Shown here in pieces: positions 17,901-26,113 of a DNA stretch of 64,000 bases. How positions within the stretch are numbered: position 1 is the first letter of the stretch; the number at the start of each line of letters is the position of its first letter. The translations under genes and the position numbers were made by a program. This DNA is from DMER64 sp964554535 (GTDB taxonomy: Bacteria; Bacteroidota; Bacteroidia; Bacteroidales; UBA932), in contig CAZKPB010000013.1 in the NCBI GenBank assembly GCA_964554535.1, positions 1-64,000 of the forward strand, in the 5' to 3' direction. The notes below the pieces were generated by a model. It saw only the letters and a program-made list of their open reading frames with translations. It ran no database searches and was not told where the DNA came from.

Positions 17901-18520
17901 TGTTTGGCCGCCAAGTCCAGAATGTGAGGCTCTATCTGCTTTTGGAGCCGATACACTTCCTTGACCGAATCCAGCTCCAGGAGGGTTTTGTGCCGCTGCA
18001 GCTCCAGGTAGTAATCTTCTCCAAAAAGGTTTTTATACCACAATACCAGTTCTTCCGCCTGTTCCATACGGTCTGCCAGGAGCAGACGCGGCAATTCGCC
18101 GGCCAGACAGGCGCTTGAAGCTATCAGGTCCTGATGGTATTGCTCCAGCAGGGTATGGTCAATGCGCGGTTTGTAGTAGAAACCGTCTATCCAGGCTTGC
18201 GAAACCAGTTTGATGAGATTGTGGTAGCCCTGCTCGTTTTTGGCCAGCAACACCAAATGGCAGGTGGTGGCGTCTTCCTTGTTTTTGCGCAAGAGGCGGC
18301 CTTCCGGGGCCACGTAGACTTCACAACCCACTATGGGTTTAACCTCGGGAAATTTCTTTGCCGTATCCAGAAACTCTTTTACACCAAACATATTTCCGTG
18401 GTCCGTGATGGCCAGGGCGCTCTGGCCGTTGGCAACCGCTTTTGCAAACAGTTGCTTGATGGGAGCGGCCCCGTCCAATACGGAATATTGGGTATGTACG
18501 TGTAAATGGGTAAACGGCAT
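14939..18520 (-). CDS. dnaE: DNA polymerase III subunit alpha
   Basis: The replicative polymerase catalytic subunit, 1193 residues, a normal DnaE length. The N-terminal PHP domain begins THLHVHTQYSVLDG. The catalytic aspartates are in PDIDIDFAD near 404-412, preceded by the GPGRGSAAGS loop. The finger region, tandem helix-hairpin-helix (VLGPDVNESEHDF, IKGVG) and C-terminal OB fold follow. It lies 8 nt downstream of gpmI on the same strand, so the two are probably cotranscribed. Its last 32 nt overlap the convergent serine hydrolase gene. Confidence 0.97.
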   Translation of the reverse strand: MPFTHLHVHTQYSVLDGAAPIKQLFAKAVANGQSALAITDHGNMFGVKEFLDTAKKFPEVKPIVGCEVYVAPEGRLLRKNKEDATTCHLVLLAKNEQGYHNLIKLVSQAWIDGFYYKPRIDHTLLEQYHQDLIASSACLAGELPRLLLADRMEQAEELVLWYKNLFGEDYYLELQRHKTLLELDSVKEVYRLQKQIEPHILDLAAKHGIKVIATNDVHFVNAEDGPAHDRLICVNTNEDVTNDNRLHYTQQEYLKSTEEMAALFSDIPAAVENTQEIADKVTPFEINRKPILPHFIIPQEFKDSNDYLRHLTYEGAAKNYPEITAEVRERIDFELGTIARMGFPDYFLIVRDFIHASRQMGVWVGPGRGSAAGSVVAYCLDITLVDPLRYGLLFERFLNPDRVSLPDIDIDFADEGRGQVLQYVEQKYGKDHVSHVVTFGTMAAKSAIKDVARIQRLPLSESDRLAKLIPDRLPEKDGKPQKITIDNSLKYVPELQDALNASDTLVSSTIDYARKLEGSVRNTGVHACAVIIGPDPLTDHIPLSTAKDKETGEDMLVSQYEGSLIEQVGMLKMDFLGLKTLSILKSAVTNIKENHGVNLDVNALPLDDAPTYQLFTRGDTMGIFQFESDGMRKWLRELRPNCIEDIIAMAALYRPGPMDYIPKFVDCKHGRQEITYDLPVMEKYLKDTYGVTVYQEQVMQLSQEIAGFSKGEADTLRKAMGKKQIAVMEKMQAKFLEGGAAKGYEKKKLDKIWNDWKAFAQYAFNKSHATCYAMLSYQTAYLKANYPAEFMAAVLSKNRDNIDEVSKYMDECKRIGIKVLGPDVNESEHDFTVNATGDIRFAMAGIKGVGYGAVESIVASRREEGPFKDVYDFVERLNTNTCNRKVVESLIYAGALDSFTDIRRYQYFIPYGKEGLFLDSLLRYGAMVQEDRNRTTANIFGDGNASLAPASRPVPPPAVTESKEDFLSKEKEMVGIYLSAHPLDIYRFEINRFSTHTIRQALDLFEASKPKEVLQPITVTLAGLVTATTSAIAKSGRKWGSMTVEDYTAAHKFTLFGTDYEKAMPYLNNGEAVLLTCIIQERPLFGKDREKVQKQSGPREKEMRLTNIALLSNAKDKLRFLTLTLSVEDITDEFRQELLTVLRENPGKISPKFHLRDVTHKLAVTMLSRNTRIDITPALLDWLSKKNIPYTTE

Positions 18521-18528
18521 ACGGGAAA

Positions 18529-20049
18529 TTATTTTATTAGTGATTGGCCGGTCATGGCTTGGGGCGCTTCCACGCCCATGAGATCCAGAATGGTGGGGGC
18601 AATGTCCGCCAGACGTCCGTCGTGAACGTGTTTTACGTCTTTGTCCACGACAATGAACGGTACGCGGTTGAGCGAGTGGGCCGTGTTAGCGGAGCCGTCT
18701 TCATTCACCGCGTAGTCCGCGTTGCCGTGGTCTGCGGTGATGAGTACCGTCACGTTGTTTTTTTGAGCGGTTTTGACCACTTCACCCACCAGAGAGTCAA
18801 TGGTGGTCACGGCCTTGCAGATGGCCTCGTATATACCGGTATGTCCCACCATATCTCCGTTGGCGAAATTCAGCACAATGAGGTTGTATTTTTGGGATTC
18901 CAGGGCCTTGATGACGTTTTGAGCCACTTCCGGGGCACTCATTTCCGGTTTGAGGTCGTAGGTGGCCACTTTGGGCGAGGGGACCAGGCAGCGGTCTTCG
19001 TTGGGGAAGGCGGCTTCCCGTCCGCCGGAGAAGAAGAAGGTCACGTGGGCGTATTTTTCTGTCTCGGCAATGCGCAATTGTGTTTTTCCGGCCTGACTGA
19101 CCACTTCTCCCAGAGTTAGAGGCACGTTTTCCTTGTCAAAGAGGATGTGTAGTCCCTGGAATTTATCGTCATAAGGGGTCAGGCAGCAGTAGTACAGGGG
19201 CAGGGTGTGCATATCCCGGTCCGGCATGTCCTGTTGGGTGAGTACGGTGGTGATTTCCCGGGCTCGGTCGTTGCGGAAGTTGAAGAAAATAAAGGCATCT
19301 TGGGGTTTAACGACGCCTACGGGTTGATCTTGGGCGTCCACGCAGACAATGGGTTTGATGAATTCATCGGTGACCTCGTGTGCGTAGCTGTCCCGGATGC
19401 CTTCCACGGCGCTGTGCCAGTGGGCGCCAATGCCCTTTACGGCCAGGTCATAACCTGTTTTTACGCGTTCCCAGCGTTTGTCGCGGTCCATGGTGTAGAA
19501 ACGGCCAATCACGTCGGCAATCTTACCGGTGGTTTTGACCAGATGGTCTTCCAGCTCTTGTACAAAGCCCTCTCCGCTGTGCGGGTCGGTGTCGCGGCCG
19601 TCCATAAGGCAGTGCACGTATACTTTGGTTAATCCGTATTCTTTGGCAAGGTCCAGGAAGGCAAACAGGTGTTCCATGGAGGAATGTACGCCACCGTGGG
19701 ATACCAGGCCCATGAAATGCAAAGCGTTTCCGGTGGATTTGGCGTATTCGTATACCGCTTTAACCTGAGGATTCTGTCCAAGGGATTTGTCGCGGCAGGC
19801 CCGGTTTATTTTCACCAGGTCCTGGTATACAATGCGGCCGCCGCCAATGTTCAGGTGGCCCACTTCGCTGTTGCCCATCTGTCCGTCGGGCAGGCCCACA
19901 TCTTCTCCGCAAGCGGCCAGTGTGCTGTGAGGGTATTGAGAACGCAGGGCGTCAATATGAGGTTCTCCTGCGGTGTAGATGGCGTTGGAATGGTCGTGTT
20001 TACCTTCTCCCCAGCCGTCCAAAATCATTAATAAAACATTCTTGTTCAT
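18529..20049 (-). CDS. gpmI: 2,3-bisphosphoglycerate-independent phosphoglycerate mutase
   Basis: Interconverts 3- and 2-phosphoglycerate in glycolysis using two manganese ions. At 506 residues it has the usual length. Visible motifs are LMILDGWG at the N-terminus (metal-binding Asp), GNSEVGHLNIGGGR around the phosphoserine nucleophile near residue 61, the MDGRDTDPHSG segment and the C-terminal metal site TADHGNADY. A -7 box lies about 45 nt upstream in a compact divergent promoter region shared with rnr. Confidence 0.97.
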   Translation of the reverse strand: MNKNVLLMILDGWGEGKHDHSNAIYTAGEPHIDALRSQYPHSTLAACGEDVGLPDGQMGNSEVGHLNIGGGRIVYQDLVKINRACRDKSLGQNPQVKAVYEYAKSTGNALHFMGLVSHGGVHSSMEHLFAFLDLAKEYGLTKVYVHCLMDGRDTDPHSGEGFVQELEDHLVKTTGKIADVIGRFYTMDRDKRWERVKTGYDLAVKGIGAHWHSAVEGIRDSYAHEVTDEFIKPIVCVDAQDQPVGVVKPQDAFIFFNFRNDRAREITTVLTQQDMPDRDMHTLPLYYCCLTPYDDKFQGLHILFDKENVPLTLGEVVSQAGKTQLRIAETEKYAHVTFFFSGGREAAFPNEDRCLVPSPKVATYDLKPEMSAPEVAQNVIKALESQKYNLIVLNFANGDMVGHTGIYEAICKAVTTIDSLVGEVVKTAQKNNVTVLITADHGNADYAVNEDGSANTAHSLNRVPFIVVDKDVKHVHDGRLADIAPTILDLMGVEAPQAMTGQSLIK

Positions 20050-20094
20050 AGGTAATTAAAAATTTGTGAGCCGTAACAACTTTTGGCTAGCGTG

Positions 20095-20102
20095 CAAAAG
20101 TA
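20095..20102 (-). promoter_or_regulatory. -7 promoter box for gpmI
   Basis: The minus strand reads TACTTTTG (TAnnTTTG), 45 nt before the gpmI ATG. Confidence 0.5.
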
Positions 20103-20116
20103 ATCAAATTACTGCG

Positions 20117-20124
20117 TACATTTG
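20117..20124 (+). promoter_or_regulatory. -7 promoter box for rnr
   Basis: TACATTTG matches TAnnTTTG and ends 8 nt before the rnr ATG, predicting a leaderless or very short-leader mRNA. The divergent gpmI box lies 14 nt away. Confidence 0.55.
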
Positions 20125-20132
20125 CCACAATT

Positions 20133-22271
20133 ATGAGTAAAAGAAATCATTCAAGCCGCAATGGCGGTAGCGGCCAAGGGGGCCGCACCAAAAGAAATTC
20201 CAACAGTTCCCGTTCTTCACGCAATGCAGGCGATTCGCGCGCCAATGGCCCAGGCGGCCGAGGCTCTCGCACGGGTCGCGCCGGCAGGGGCCGCTCAGCC
20301 GGAAAGGCATTGGAATACGTGGGAACCTTGAGTATGACCAGAGAAGGTTTTGCCTTTCTTACGGTAACCCCGCAAGAGGGACAAGACCCGGTGGAAGACA
20401 TTTTTATCCCAGCCCGCAAATTGGGCGGGGCATTACATGGAGATACGGTAAAGGTGGCTTCGGTGCCGCGCAAAAGCAAGGACGGACACAAGGCCGAGGG
20501 AGAGGTTTTTGACATTCTGCAACGCTCCACGCGTCCTTACATAGGCATCCTGCAGGTGGTGGACCGTCAGGCCTACGTCATCACGGAATCCAAAAATATG
20601 CCTTATGACATATCTGTGGCCAAGGGCAAAACGGGCCGGGCCAAAAACGGAGAAAAAGTAGCCATTCTGGTTACCGGCTGGCTGCGGAAAGAGAACCTCC
20701 CCGAGGGTGAGGTGGTGGACGTGCTGGGCCTGCCCGGAGAAAACAATACGGAAATGCACGCCATTTTGGCCGAGTTCGGGTTGCCCTATCGTTTTGAACC
20801 GGAAGTGGAAAACGAGGCGGACGGCATCAGCGAAGTCATTTCTCCTGAAGAAATAAAGGCGCGCCGGGACTTCCGTCAAACCCCCACCTTTACCATTGAC
20901 CCCGCGGACGCCAAGGACTTTGACGACGCGTTGTCCATCAAGCCGGTGAAGAAAGGCGTTTGGGAAGTGGGCGTGCATATTGCAGACGTCAGCTATTATG
21001 TGGATCCCCAATCCCTTACGGACGCCGCCGCGCTGGAACGGGGCAACTCGGTATACCTGGTGGACCGCACGGTACCCATGTTGCCCGAGAAACTCTCCAA
21101 CAAACTCTGTTCGCTGCGTCCCCACGAAGACAAATTATGCTACAGCGCGGTCTTTGAGCTGGATGAAAAAGCCCGCATCAAGTCCCGCTGGTTTGGCCGC
21201 ACGGTCATCTGCTCGGACTGTCGTATGGCCTATCCCGAGGCCCAGGCGGTACTGGATGGAGTGGAAAATGTGGTCACCCGCGACAGCGGACCGGTTCCGG
21301 GCAACATACGCGACGGATTGCTGTTGCTGCATCGTCTGGCGGCTTTGCTGCGCAAAGACCGCTTTGCACAGGGAGCCATAGCCTTTGAACGGACCGAGGT
21401 GAAGGTGGAAGTGGATGAAAACGGCAAGCCCATTGCCGTGCGTCCACGCGAGATGCAGGAGTCCAACTGGCTGATAGAAGAATTTATGCTGCTGGCCAAC
21501 CGCGAGGTGGCCACCTATATAGCCACCATGAAAAGCAAGGAAACCGGCAAGGCGCCCACTTTTGTGTACCGCGTGCACGAAGCTCCGTCAGAAGACAAGA
21601 TGCAGGCCTTCCAAGATTTTCTCTACCACAGCGGCTACCAGATGCCCACCCCTAAAGACGCCAAAGATTATGCCGTCAAGTTGAATACCCTGCTGGAGGG
21701 GCTTAAGGACAAACCCGAGTCTTCGGGTATTGTGATGATGGCCCTACGCTCCATGGCAAGGGCGCATTATACCACACATAACGTGGGCCACTACGGGCTG
21801 GCGTTTGATGATTACACGCACTTTACCTCGCCCATACGGCGCTATTCGGACCTTATGGTACACCGTCTGCTGACTTTGTACAAAGATGGCGGCAAATCGG
21901 TGGAAGAAGCCTCCTGCGAGGCCCGGTGTACCCACCTTTCCCAGCGCGAACAACTGGCCACCGAGGCCGAGAGAGCCAGCGTCAAATACAAGATGGTGGA
22001 ATTCATGCAGGACAAAGTGGGGCAGGAATTCAACGGCATTGTGTCGGGTCTTACCGAGTGGGGCATGTATGTCGAGCTGGATGATACACAGATAGAAGGA
22101 ATGGTTTCTCTGCGCGACATGCAGGATGACTACTACCAATTTGACAAGGAGTCACATACTTTACAGGGGTCGCATACCGGCAAACGCTATCAGATGGGGC
22201 AGCGGGTACGCATCAGTGTGGCAAAGGCCAATCTTGAGCAGAAATTATTGGATTACAAATTAATATCATAA
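20133..22271 (+). CDS. rnr: Ribonuclease R
   Basis: A processive 3'-5' exoribonuclease that degrades structured RNA. It has 712 residues: a basic, Ser/Arg/Gly/Asn-rich disordered N-terminus (about 2-52), cold-shock OB domains (about 58-220), the RNB catalytic domain starting with DPADAKDFDDALSI near 256-269 (metal-binding aspartates), the FTSPIRRYSDLMVHR signature near 566-580 and a C-terminal S1 domain (about 628-712). The disordered basic tail replaces the helix-turn-helix seen in some RNase R proteins. lemA follows after 7 nt. Confidence 0.96.
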   Translation: MSKRNHSSRNGGSGQGGRTKRNSNSSRSSRNAGDSRANGPGGRGSRTGRAGRGRSAGKALEYVGTLSMTREGFAFLTVTPQEGQDPVEDIFIPARKLGGALHGDTVKVASVPRKSKDGHKAEGEVFDILQRSTRPYIGILQVVDRQAYVITESKNMPYDISVAKGKTGRAKNGEKVAILVTGWLRKENLPEGEVVDVLGLPGENNTEMHAILAEFGLPYRFEPEVENEADGISEVISPEEIKARRDFRQTPTFTIDPADAKDFDDALSIKPVKKGVWEVGVHIADVSYYVDPQSLTDAAALERGNSVYLVDRTVPMLPEKLSNKLCSLRPHEDKLCYSAVFELDEKARIKSRWFGRTVICSDCRMAYPEAQAVLDGVENVVTRDSGPVPGNIRDGLLLLHRLAALLRKDRFAQGAIAFERTEVKVEVDENGKPIAVRPREMQESNWLIEEFMLLANREVATYIATMKSKETGKAPTFVYRVHEAPSEDKMQAFQDFLYHSGYQMPTPKDAKDYAVKLNTLLEGLKDKPESSGIVMMALRSMARAHYTTHNVGHYGLAFDDYTHFTSPIRRYSDLMVHRLLTLYKDGGKSVEEASCEARCTHLSQREQLATEAERASVKYKMVEFMQDKVGQEFNGIVSGLTEWGMYVELDDTQIEGMVSLRDMQDDYYQFDKESHTLQGSHTGKRYQMGQRVRISVAKANLEQKLLDYKLIS

Positions 22272-22278
22272 AGAACGT

Positions 22279-22866
22279 ATGAAAAAATCAACTATCTGGA
22301 TTATTGCCATTGCTGTAATAGCATTGCTGGCACTCACGTACGTAAAGATTAACAACAAAATGGTCACCAAAGAGGAAGCCGCCGTCCAGGCGTGGTCCCA
22401 GGTGGAAAACGTGTACCAGCGCCGCGCCGACCTTATCCCCAATCTGGTTAAAACCGTACAGGGAGCGGCCGATTATGAACGGGGTACTTTGAATGACGTG
22501 GTGGAAGCCCGCGCGAAAGCCACTTCTATTACCATTGACCCCACTCAACTGACGGAAGAAAACATAGCGGCTTTTCAGGGCGCTCAGGACAACCTGACCC
22601 AGGCATTGGGCCGTTTGATGGTGGTAGTGGAACGCTATCCCGAGTTGAAGGCCAATCAGAATTTTCTGGAATTGCAGGCGCAACTGGAAGGTACGGAAAA
22701 CCGCATAGCGGTGGAACGTCGGTCGTTCAACACCACTATTCAGGAGTACAACACGTATATCCGTAAATTCCCCAATTCTTTAGTGGCCTCCATAGGCGGC
22801 TACCAGAAGAAGGCCTATTTCCAGGCGGCCGAAGGGGCCGAAAAAGCTCCCGAAGTACAGTTCTAG
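22279..22866 (+). CDS. lemA: LemA family protein
   Basis: A 195-residue protein with one N-terminal membrane helix (about 5-22) and a helical LemA domain carrying the typical VTKEEAVQAW-like start, QVENVYQRRADLIPNLVKTV near 46-65 and YNTYIRKFPNSLVA near 157-170. LemA proteins are membrane-anchored and of unknown biochemical role. It follows rnr by 7 nt and is probably cotranscribed. It ends 9 nt from the convergent thiL stop, with no separate terminator visible. Confidence 0.95.
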   Translation: MKKSTIWIIAIAVIALLALTYVKINNKMVTKEEAAVQAWSQVENVYQRRADLIPNLVKTVQGAADYERGTLNDVVEARAKATSITIDPTQLTEENIAAFQGAQDNLTQALGRLMVVVERYPELKANQNFLELQAQLEGTENRIAVERRSFNTTIQEYNTYIRKFPNSLVASIGGYQKKAYFQAAEGAEKAPEVQF

Positions 22867-22875
22867 GCTTGAGCG

Positions 22876-23946
22876 TCAGGCGTTGCCCTTCATGCCCGGG
22901 GCTTCAATATGGAGCGACTGGCCCTGGGGGGTCACCAACACGCAACCGTCCTGTGCGTGGCAGATATGGCCAATCACATCTATGCTGTAGTCTTTGCTCA
23001 GTTGTTGATATTGTGACAGGGGCAGGGTAAACAGTATTTCAAAATCATCTCCCCCGTTGAGGGCGGCCACTATGGGATCTATCAGCTGGCCACCTTCCAC
23101 GGGTTTTTCTTCATTTTCCTTGGCAAATTCAAAACATTGCCGGGCAATGGGTATTTTTTCCAGGAACAATTTGGCTCCGGTGCCCGATGCCTGGCAGATG
23201 GACAGTATGCCCTGGGCCAGTCCATTGTCCAGCAGGCACATGGAGGTGGGCAACAGGTCATCCTGACGCAGGTTGGCCAGCAGGGCCGAAGGTAACTCAG
23301 GCTTTAAATAACGTTCCAGAATGTATTCATAACCATCAAGTTTTGGCATGTCATCTTTTTCCGTACTTCCAGTGAACACCCGTTTTTCCCTTTCCAACAG
23401 TTGCAGCCCCATATAGGCGGCGCCCACATTGCCGCTCAGGCAAATCAGGTCGTTTTCCCGGGCACCGCTACGGCGGGTCAGGGTGCCCGGCTGTGCCTGT
23501 CCTACCGCGGTAAGGCACACGGAAAGTCCCGTAAAGGAAGATTTAACCTCAAGCGAGGACAAATCCACTCCGTAGCGCCCGCAGGCGGCCCGGATGCCGG
23601 TAAACAAATTATCCAGGTCGTCTACATAAAATCGTTGGGATACGCCCACTACCGCCAGCAGCTGCAACGGCTGGGCGTTCATGGCCATAATACGGCCCAT
23701 GGCCCCTACGGCGGCTTTGTATCCAACGAATTTCAGTGGGAAATACGTCAAATCAAAATCCACGCCTTCCATCATCAGTTGTTGGGCGGTGACGGTGAGC
23801 GGTTCTTGATAATATCCCACGGCGGCGTCGTCTCCAATACCCTGGAAAGTAGTGTCGTTTTGAGGTATGAATTGTGCGGCCAGGTGGTCGGCCAAAGGGA
23901 ATTTCCCTAATTCGGACAGCGTTTTACGCGTTTCTTGTTTGCTCAT
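22876..23946 (-). CDS. thiL: Thiamine-monophosphate kinase
   Basis: ThiL phosphorylates thiamine monophosphate to thiamine diphosphate. It has 356 residues of the PurM-like ATP-binding fold: GDDAAVG near 36-42, the FDLTYFP segment with a metal-binding Asp, AMGRIMAMNAQP, and GGDDFEILFTL near 307-317. The ATG at 23946 is preferred over in-frame TTG 23958, because that TTG is part of the -7 promoter box. It is divergent from sufB, with the two promoters less than 50 nt apart. No TPP riboswitch was recognised. Confidence 0.93.
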   Translation of the reverse strand: MSKQETRKTLSELGKFPLADHLAAQFIPQNDTTFQGIGDDAAVGYYQEPLTVTAQQLMMEGVDFDLTYFPLKFVGYKAAVGAMGRIMAMNAQPLQLLAVVGVSQRFYVDDLDNLFTGIRAACGRYGVDLSSLEVKSSFTGLSVCLTAVGQAQPGTLTRRSGARENDLICLSGNVGAAYMGLQLLEREKRVFTGSTEKDDMPKLDGYEYILERYLKPELPSALLANLRQDDLLPTSMCLLDNGLAQGILSICQASGTGAKLFLEKIPIARQCFEFAKENEEKPVEGGQLIDPIVAALNGGDDFEILFTLPLSQYQQLSKDYSIDVIGHICHAQDGCVLVTPQGQSLHIEAPGMKGNA

Positions 23947-23955
23947 AATATGAGC

Positions 23956-23963
23956 CAAAGATA
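23956..23963 (-). promoter_or_regulatory. -7 promoter box for thiL
   Basis: The minus strand reads TATCTTTG, ending 9 nt before the ATG at 23946. It decides the start, since the upstream in-frame TTG is inside this box. Confidence 0.6.
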
Positions 23964-23982
23964 AGAAATAAAGTAAAAAGAG

Positions 23983-23990
23983 TATCTTTG
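23983..23990 (+). promoter_or_regulatory. -7 promoter box for the suf operon
   Basis: TATCTTTG ends 6 nt before the sufB ATG at 23997, predicting a leaderless sufB mRNA. The same octamer, inverted, serves thiL 19 nt away. Confidence 0.6.
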
Positions 23991-23996
23991 CCCCCT

Positions 23997-25445
23997 ATGA
24001 CAAAACAGCAGAACAAAATACTCAGCGAGCTGGCCCAAAGCGAATACGAACACGGTTTTGAAACCGTGCTGGAGCAGGATGTGATTCCCAAAGGGCTCTC
24101 GGAAGATGTCATTGGGTTTATATCCAAAAAGAAAAACGAGCCTCAATGGCTGTTGGATTTTCGTCTGGATGCCTATCGCAAATGGCAGAAAATGGAGATG
24201 CCCACGTGGGCGCACTTGCAGATACCCCCCATTGACTATCAAAATATTAGTTATTACGCGGCTCCCAAAAAAGCCTCCAACCCCGGCGCCGCGCAGGAAA
24301 TGGACCCCGAATTGGCCCAGACGTTTGATAAGCTGGGCATCCCCCTGCACGAGCGCAATGTGCTCTCCGGTGTGGCGGTGGATGCCGTCTTTGATTCGGT
24401 TTCCGTAAAGACCACCTTTAAGGAAACGCTGGCGGAGAAGGGAATCATCTTCTGCTCTTTCTCTGAAGCCGTCCGCGATTACCCGCACCTGGTCAAAGAG
24501 TATTTGGCCAGCGTGGTGCCTGCGGGAGACAACTACTTCAGCGCGCTCAACTCGGCCGTATTTTCCGACGGATCATTTTGTTACATTCCAAAAGGTGTGC
24601 GGTGCCCCATGGAACTTTCCAGCTACTTCCGCATCAATGCCAAAGGTTCCGGCCAGTTTGAGCGGACCCTCATAGTGGCCGAGGAAGGGGCATACCTAAG
24701 CTACCTTGAAGGCTGTACCGCCCCCCGCAGGGACGAGAATCAACTGCACGCCGCCGTAGTGGAAATTGTGGTGATGCAGGATGCCGAGGTCAAGTATTCC
24801 ACCGTGCAGAACTGGTACCCCGGTGATGCACAAGGCCGTGGCGGCATCTATAATTTTGTGACCAAACGGGGCATTTGCAAGGGAGCCCGCGCCAAGCTCT
24901 TCTGGACACAGGTGGAAACGGGCTCGGCCATTACCTGGAAATACCCCAGCACCCTCTTGAAAGGAGATTATTCGGTCAGCGAGTTTTATTCGGTGGCGGT
25001 AACCAATAATTACCAGCAGGCCGATACCGGCACCAAAATGATACATATTGGCAAACACACCACCAGCCGTATTGTAAGCAAAGGTATTTCCGGAGGTCAC
25101 AGCCAGAATTCGTACCGGGGGCTGGTGAAAGTGCTTCCGGGTGCTGACGGGGCGCGGAACCACTCGCAGTGCGACTCGTTGCTTCTGGGGGACAAATGCG
25201 GGGCTCATACATTCCCCAGAATTGAAAACCAAAATCATACGTCTGTGGTAGAACACGAGGCCACTACCTCAAAAATAGGGGAAGATCAGTTGTTTTACTG
25301 TATGCAGCGGGGTATAGGGCCGGAAGATGCCGTGGGACTGATTGTGAACGGCTATGCCCGCGAAGTGTTGAACAAACTGCCTATGGAATTTGCCGTGGAA
25401 GCGCAAAAACTGTTGGCCATATCATTGGAGGGATCAGTAGGATAA
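23997..25445 (+). CDS. sufB: Fe-S cluster assembly protein SufB
   Basis: Scaffold subunit of the SufBCD complex that builds iron-sulfur clusters in the cytosol. It has 482 residues, a standard length. Visible segments include YCMxR-like family sequence, GSFCYIPKGVRCPMELSSYFRIN near 192-214, EGCTAPRRDENQLHAAVVE near 239-257, and the conserved NHSQCDSLLLGDKCGAHTFP near 388-407. ATG at 23997 follows the promoter box directly; the earlier in-frame TTG is the end of that box. The next gene, a PnuC-like transporter, starts 2 nt after the stop. Confidence 0.97.
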   Translation: MTKQQNKILSELAQSEYEHGFETVLEQDVIPKGLSEDVIGFISKKKNEPQWLLDFRLDAYRKWQKMEMPTWAHLQIPPIDYQNISYYAAPKKASNPGAAQEMDPELAQTFDKLGIPLHERNVLSGVAVDAVFDSVSVKTTFKETLAEKGIIFCSFSEAVRDYPHLVKEYLASVVPAGDNYFSALNSAVFSDGSFCYIPKGVRCPMELSSYFRINAKGSGQFERTLIVAEEGAYLSYLEGCTAPRRDENQLHAAVVEIVVMQDAEVKYSTVQNWYPGDAQGRGGIYNFVTKRGICKGARAKLFWTQVETGSAITWKYPSTLLKGDYSVSEFYSVAVTNNYQQADTGTKMIHIGKHTTSRIVSKGISGGHSQNSYRGLVKVLPGADGARNHSQCDSLLLGDKCGAHTFPRIENQNHTSVVEHEATTSKIGEDQLFYCMQRGIGPEDAVGLIVNGYAREVLNKLPMEFAVEAQKLLAISLEGSVG

Positions 25446-25447
25446 TT

Positions 25448-26113
25448 ATGGATGGAATTTTTAGTATAGAACGAATTTTTTTTACCATAGGAGGTCAGGG
25501 GATCTCTTACCTGGAATGCTGCGCTGTCCTGTTTGGACTGACGTCAGTGCTGTTGGCCAGTTTTGCCAAAGTGATCAATTTCTATTTGAGTTTTGTGTAC
25601 TCGGGATTGCTGTTTATGATGTTCCTGCAGAAACACCTGTATACCAATATGCTGTTGCAACCGGTGATGCTGGGCATCTGCGTCTTTGGCATTATCCGCT
25701 GGAGTCGGCCGTCCGATAACGAGAAAAATGACAAAAACCAATTGATGATTACCTTCCTGTCCAATAAACAGCGCCTGATATACCTGCTGAGTATGGGCGT
25801 GTTTATTGTACTTTGGGGAATGTTTCTGCAGCGTCTTCACACGTTTTCGCAGGTATTTCCCCCTGCGCAGACTCCCTATCTGGACGCTGCTGTGGCCGGG
25901 CTGATGCTTTGTGCTCAGATTCTGGCCGCCCAGAAAAAGTGGGAATGCTGGGTATGCTTTTTGGCCCTGAATATTGGCAATATCATTTTGTATCTCAGCG
26001 CCGACCTTGTATTTATGCCTATTGTGGCGTTTTGTTATATTTTGTTCAATGTGATTGGAGTAATTCATTGGCGTAAAGAATGGCTTAAACAAAAAGAATA
26101 TGTTAAAAATTGA
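25448..26113 (+). CDS. PnuC-family vitamin transporter-like membrane protein
   Basis: A 221-residue membrane protein with about seven hydrophobic segments. The arrangement matches PnuC-family facilitators (nicotinamide riboside in PnuC, thiamine in PnuT): LECCAVLFGLTSVLLAS early, FVYSGLLFMMFLQKHLYTNMLLQ near 51-73, a C-terminal YILFNVIGVIHW. The usual NxYGWxxW signature is divergent here (CVFGIIRW). It begins 2 nt after sufB and overlaps sufC by 14 nt, so it is translated as part of the suf operon. Substrate is unresolved: nicotinamide riboside by family majority, thiamine suggested by the adjacent thiL. The assignment rests on topology and local similarity. Confidence 0.75.
   Translation: MDGIFSIERIFFTIGGQGISYLECCAVLFGLTSVLLASFAKVINFYLSFVYSGLLFMMFLQKHLYTNMLLQPVMLGICVFGIIRWSRPSDNEKNDKNQLMITFLSNKQRLIYLLSMGVFIVLWGMFLQRLHTFSQVFPPAQTPYLDAAVAGLMLCAQILAAQKKWECWVCFLALNIGNIILYLSADLVFMPIVAFCYILFNVIGVIHWRKEWLKQKEYVKN

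Noticed and set aside
22867..23996. TPP riboswitch near thiL
   Set aside because: The promoter-to-start distance is only 9 nt, leaving no room for one, and no THI-box sequence was found.
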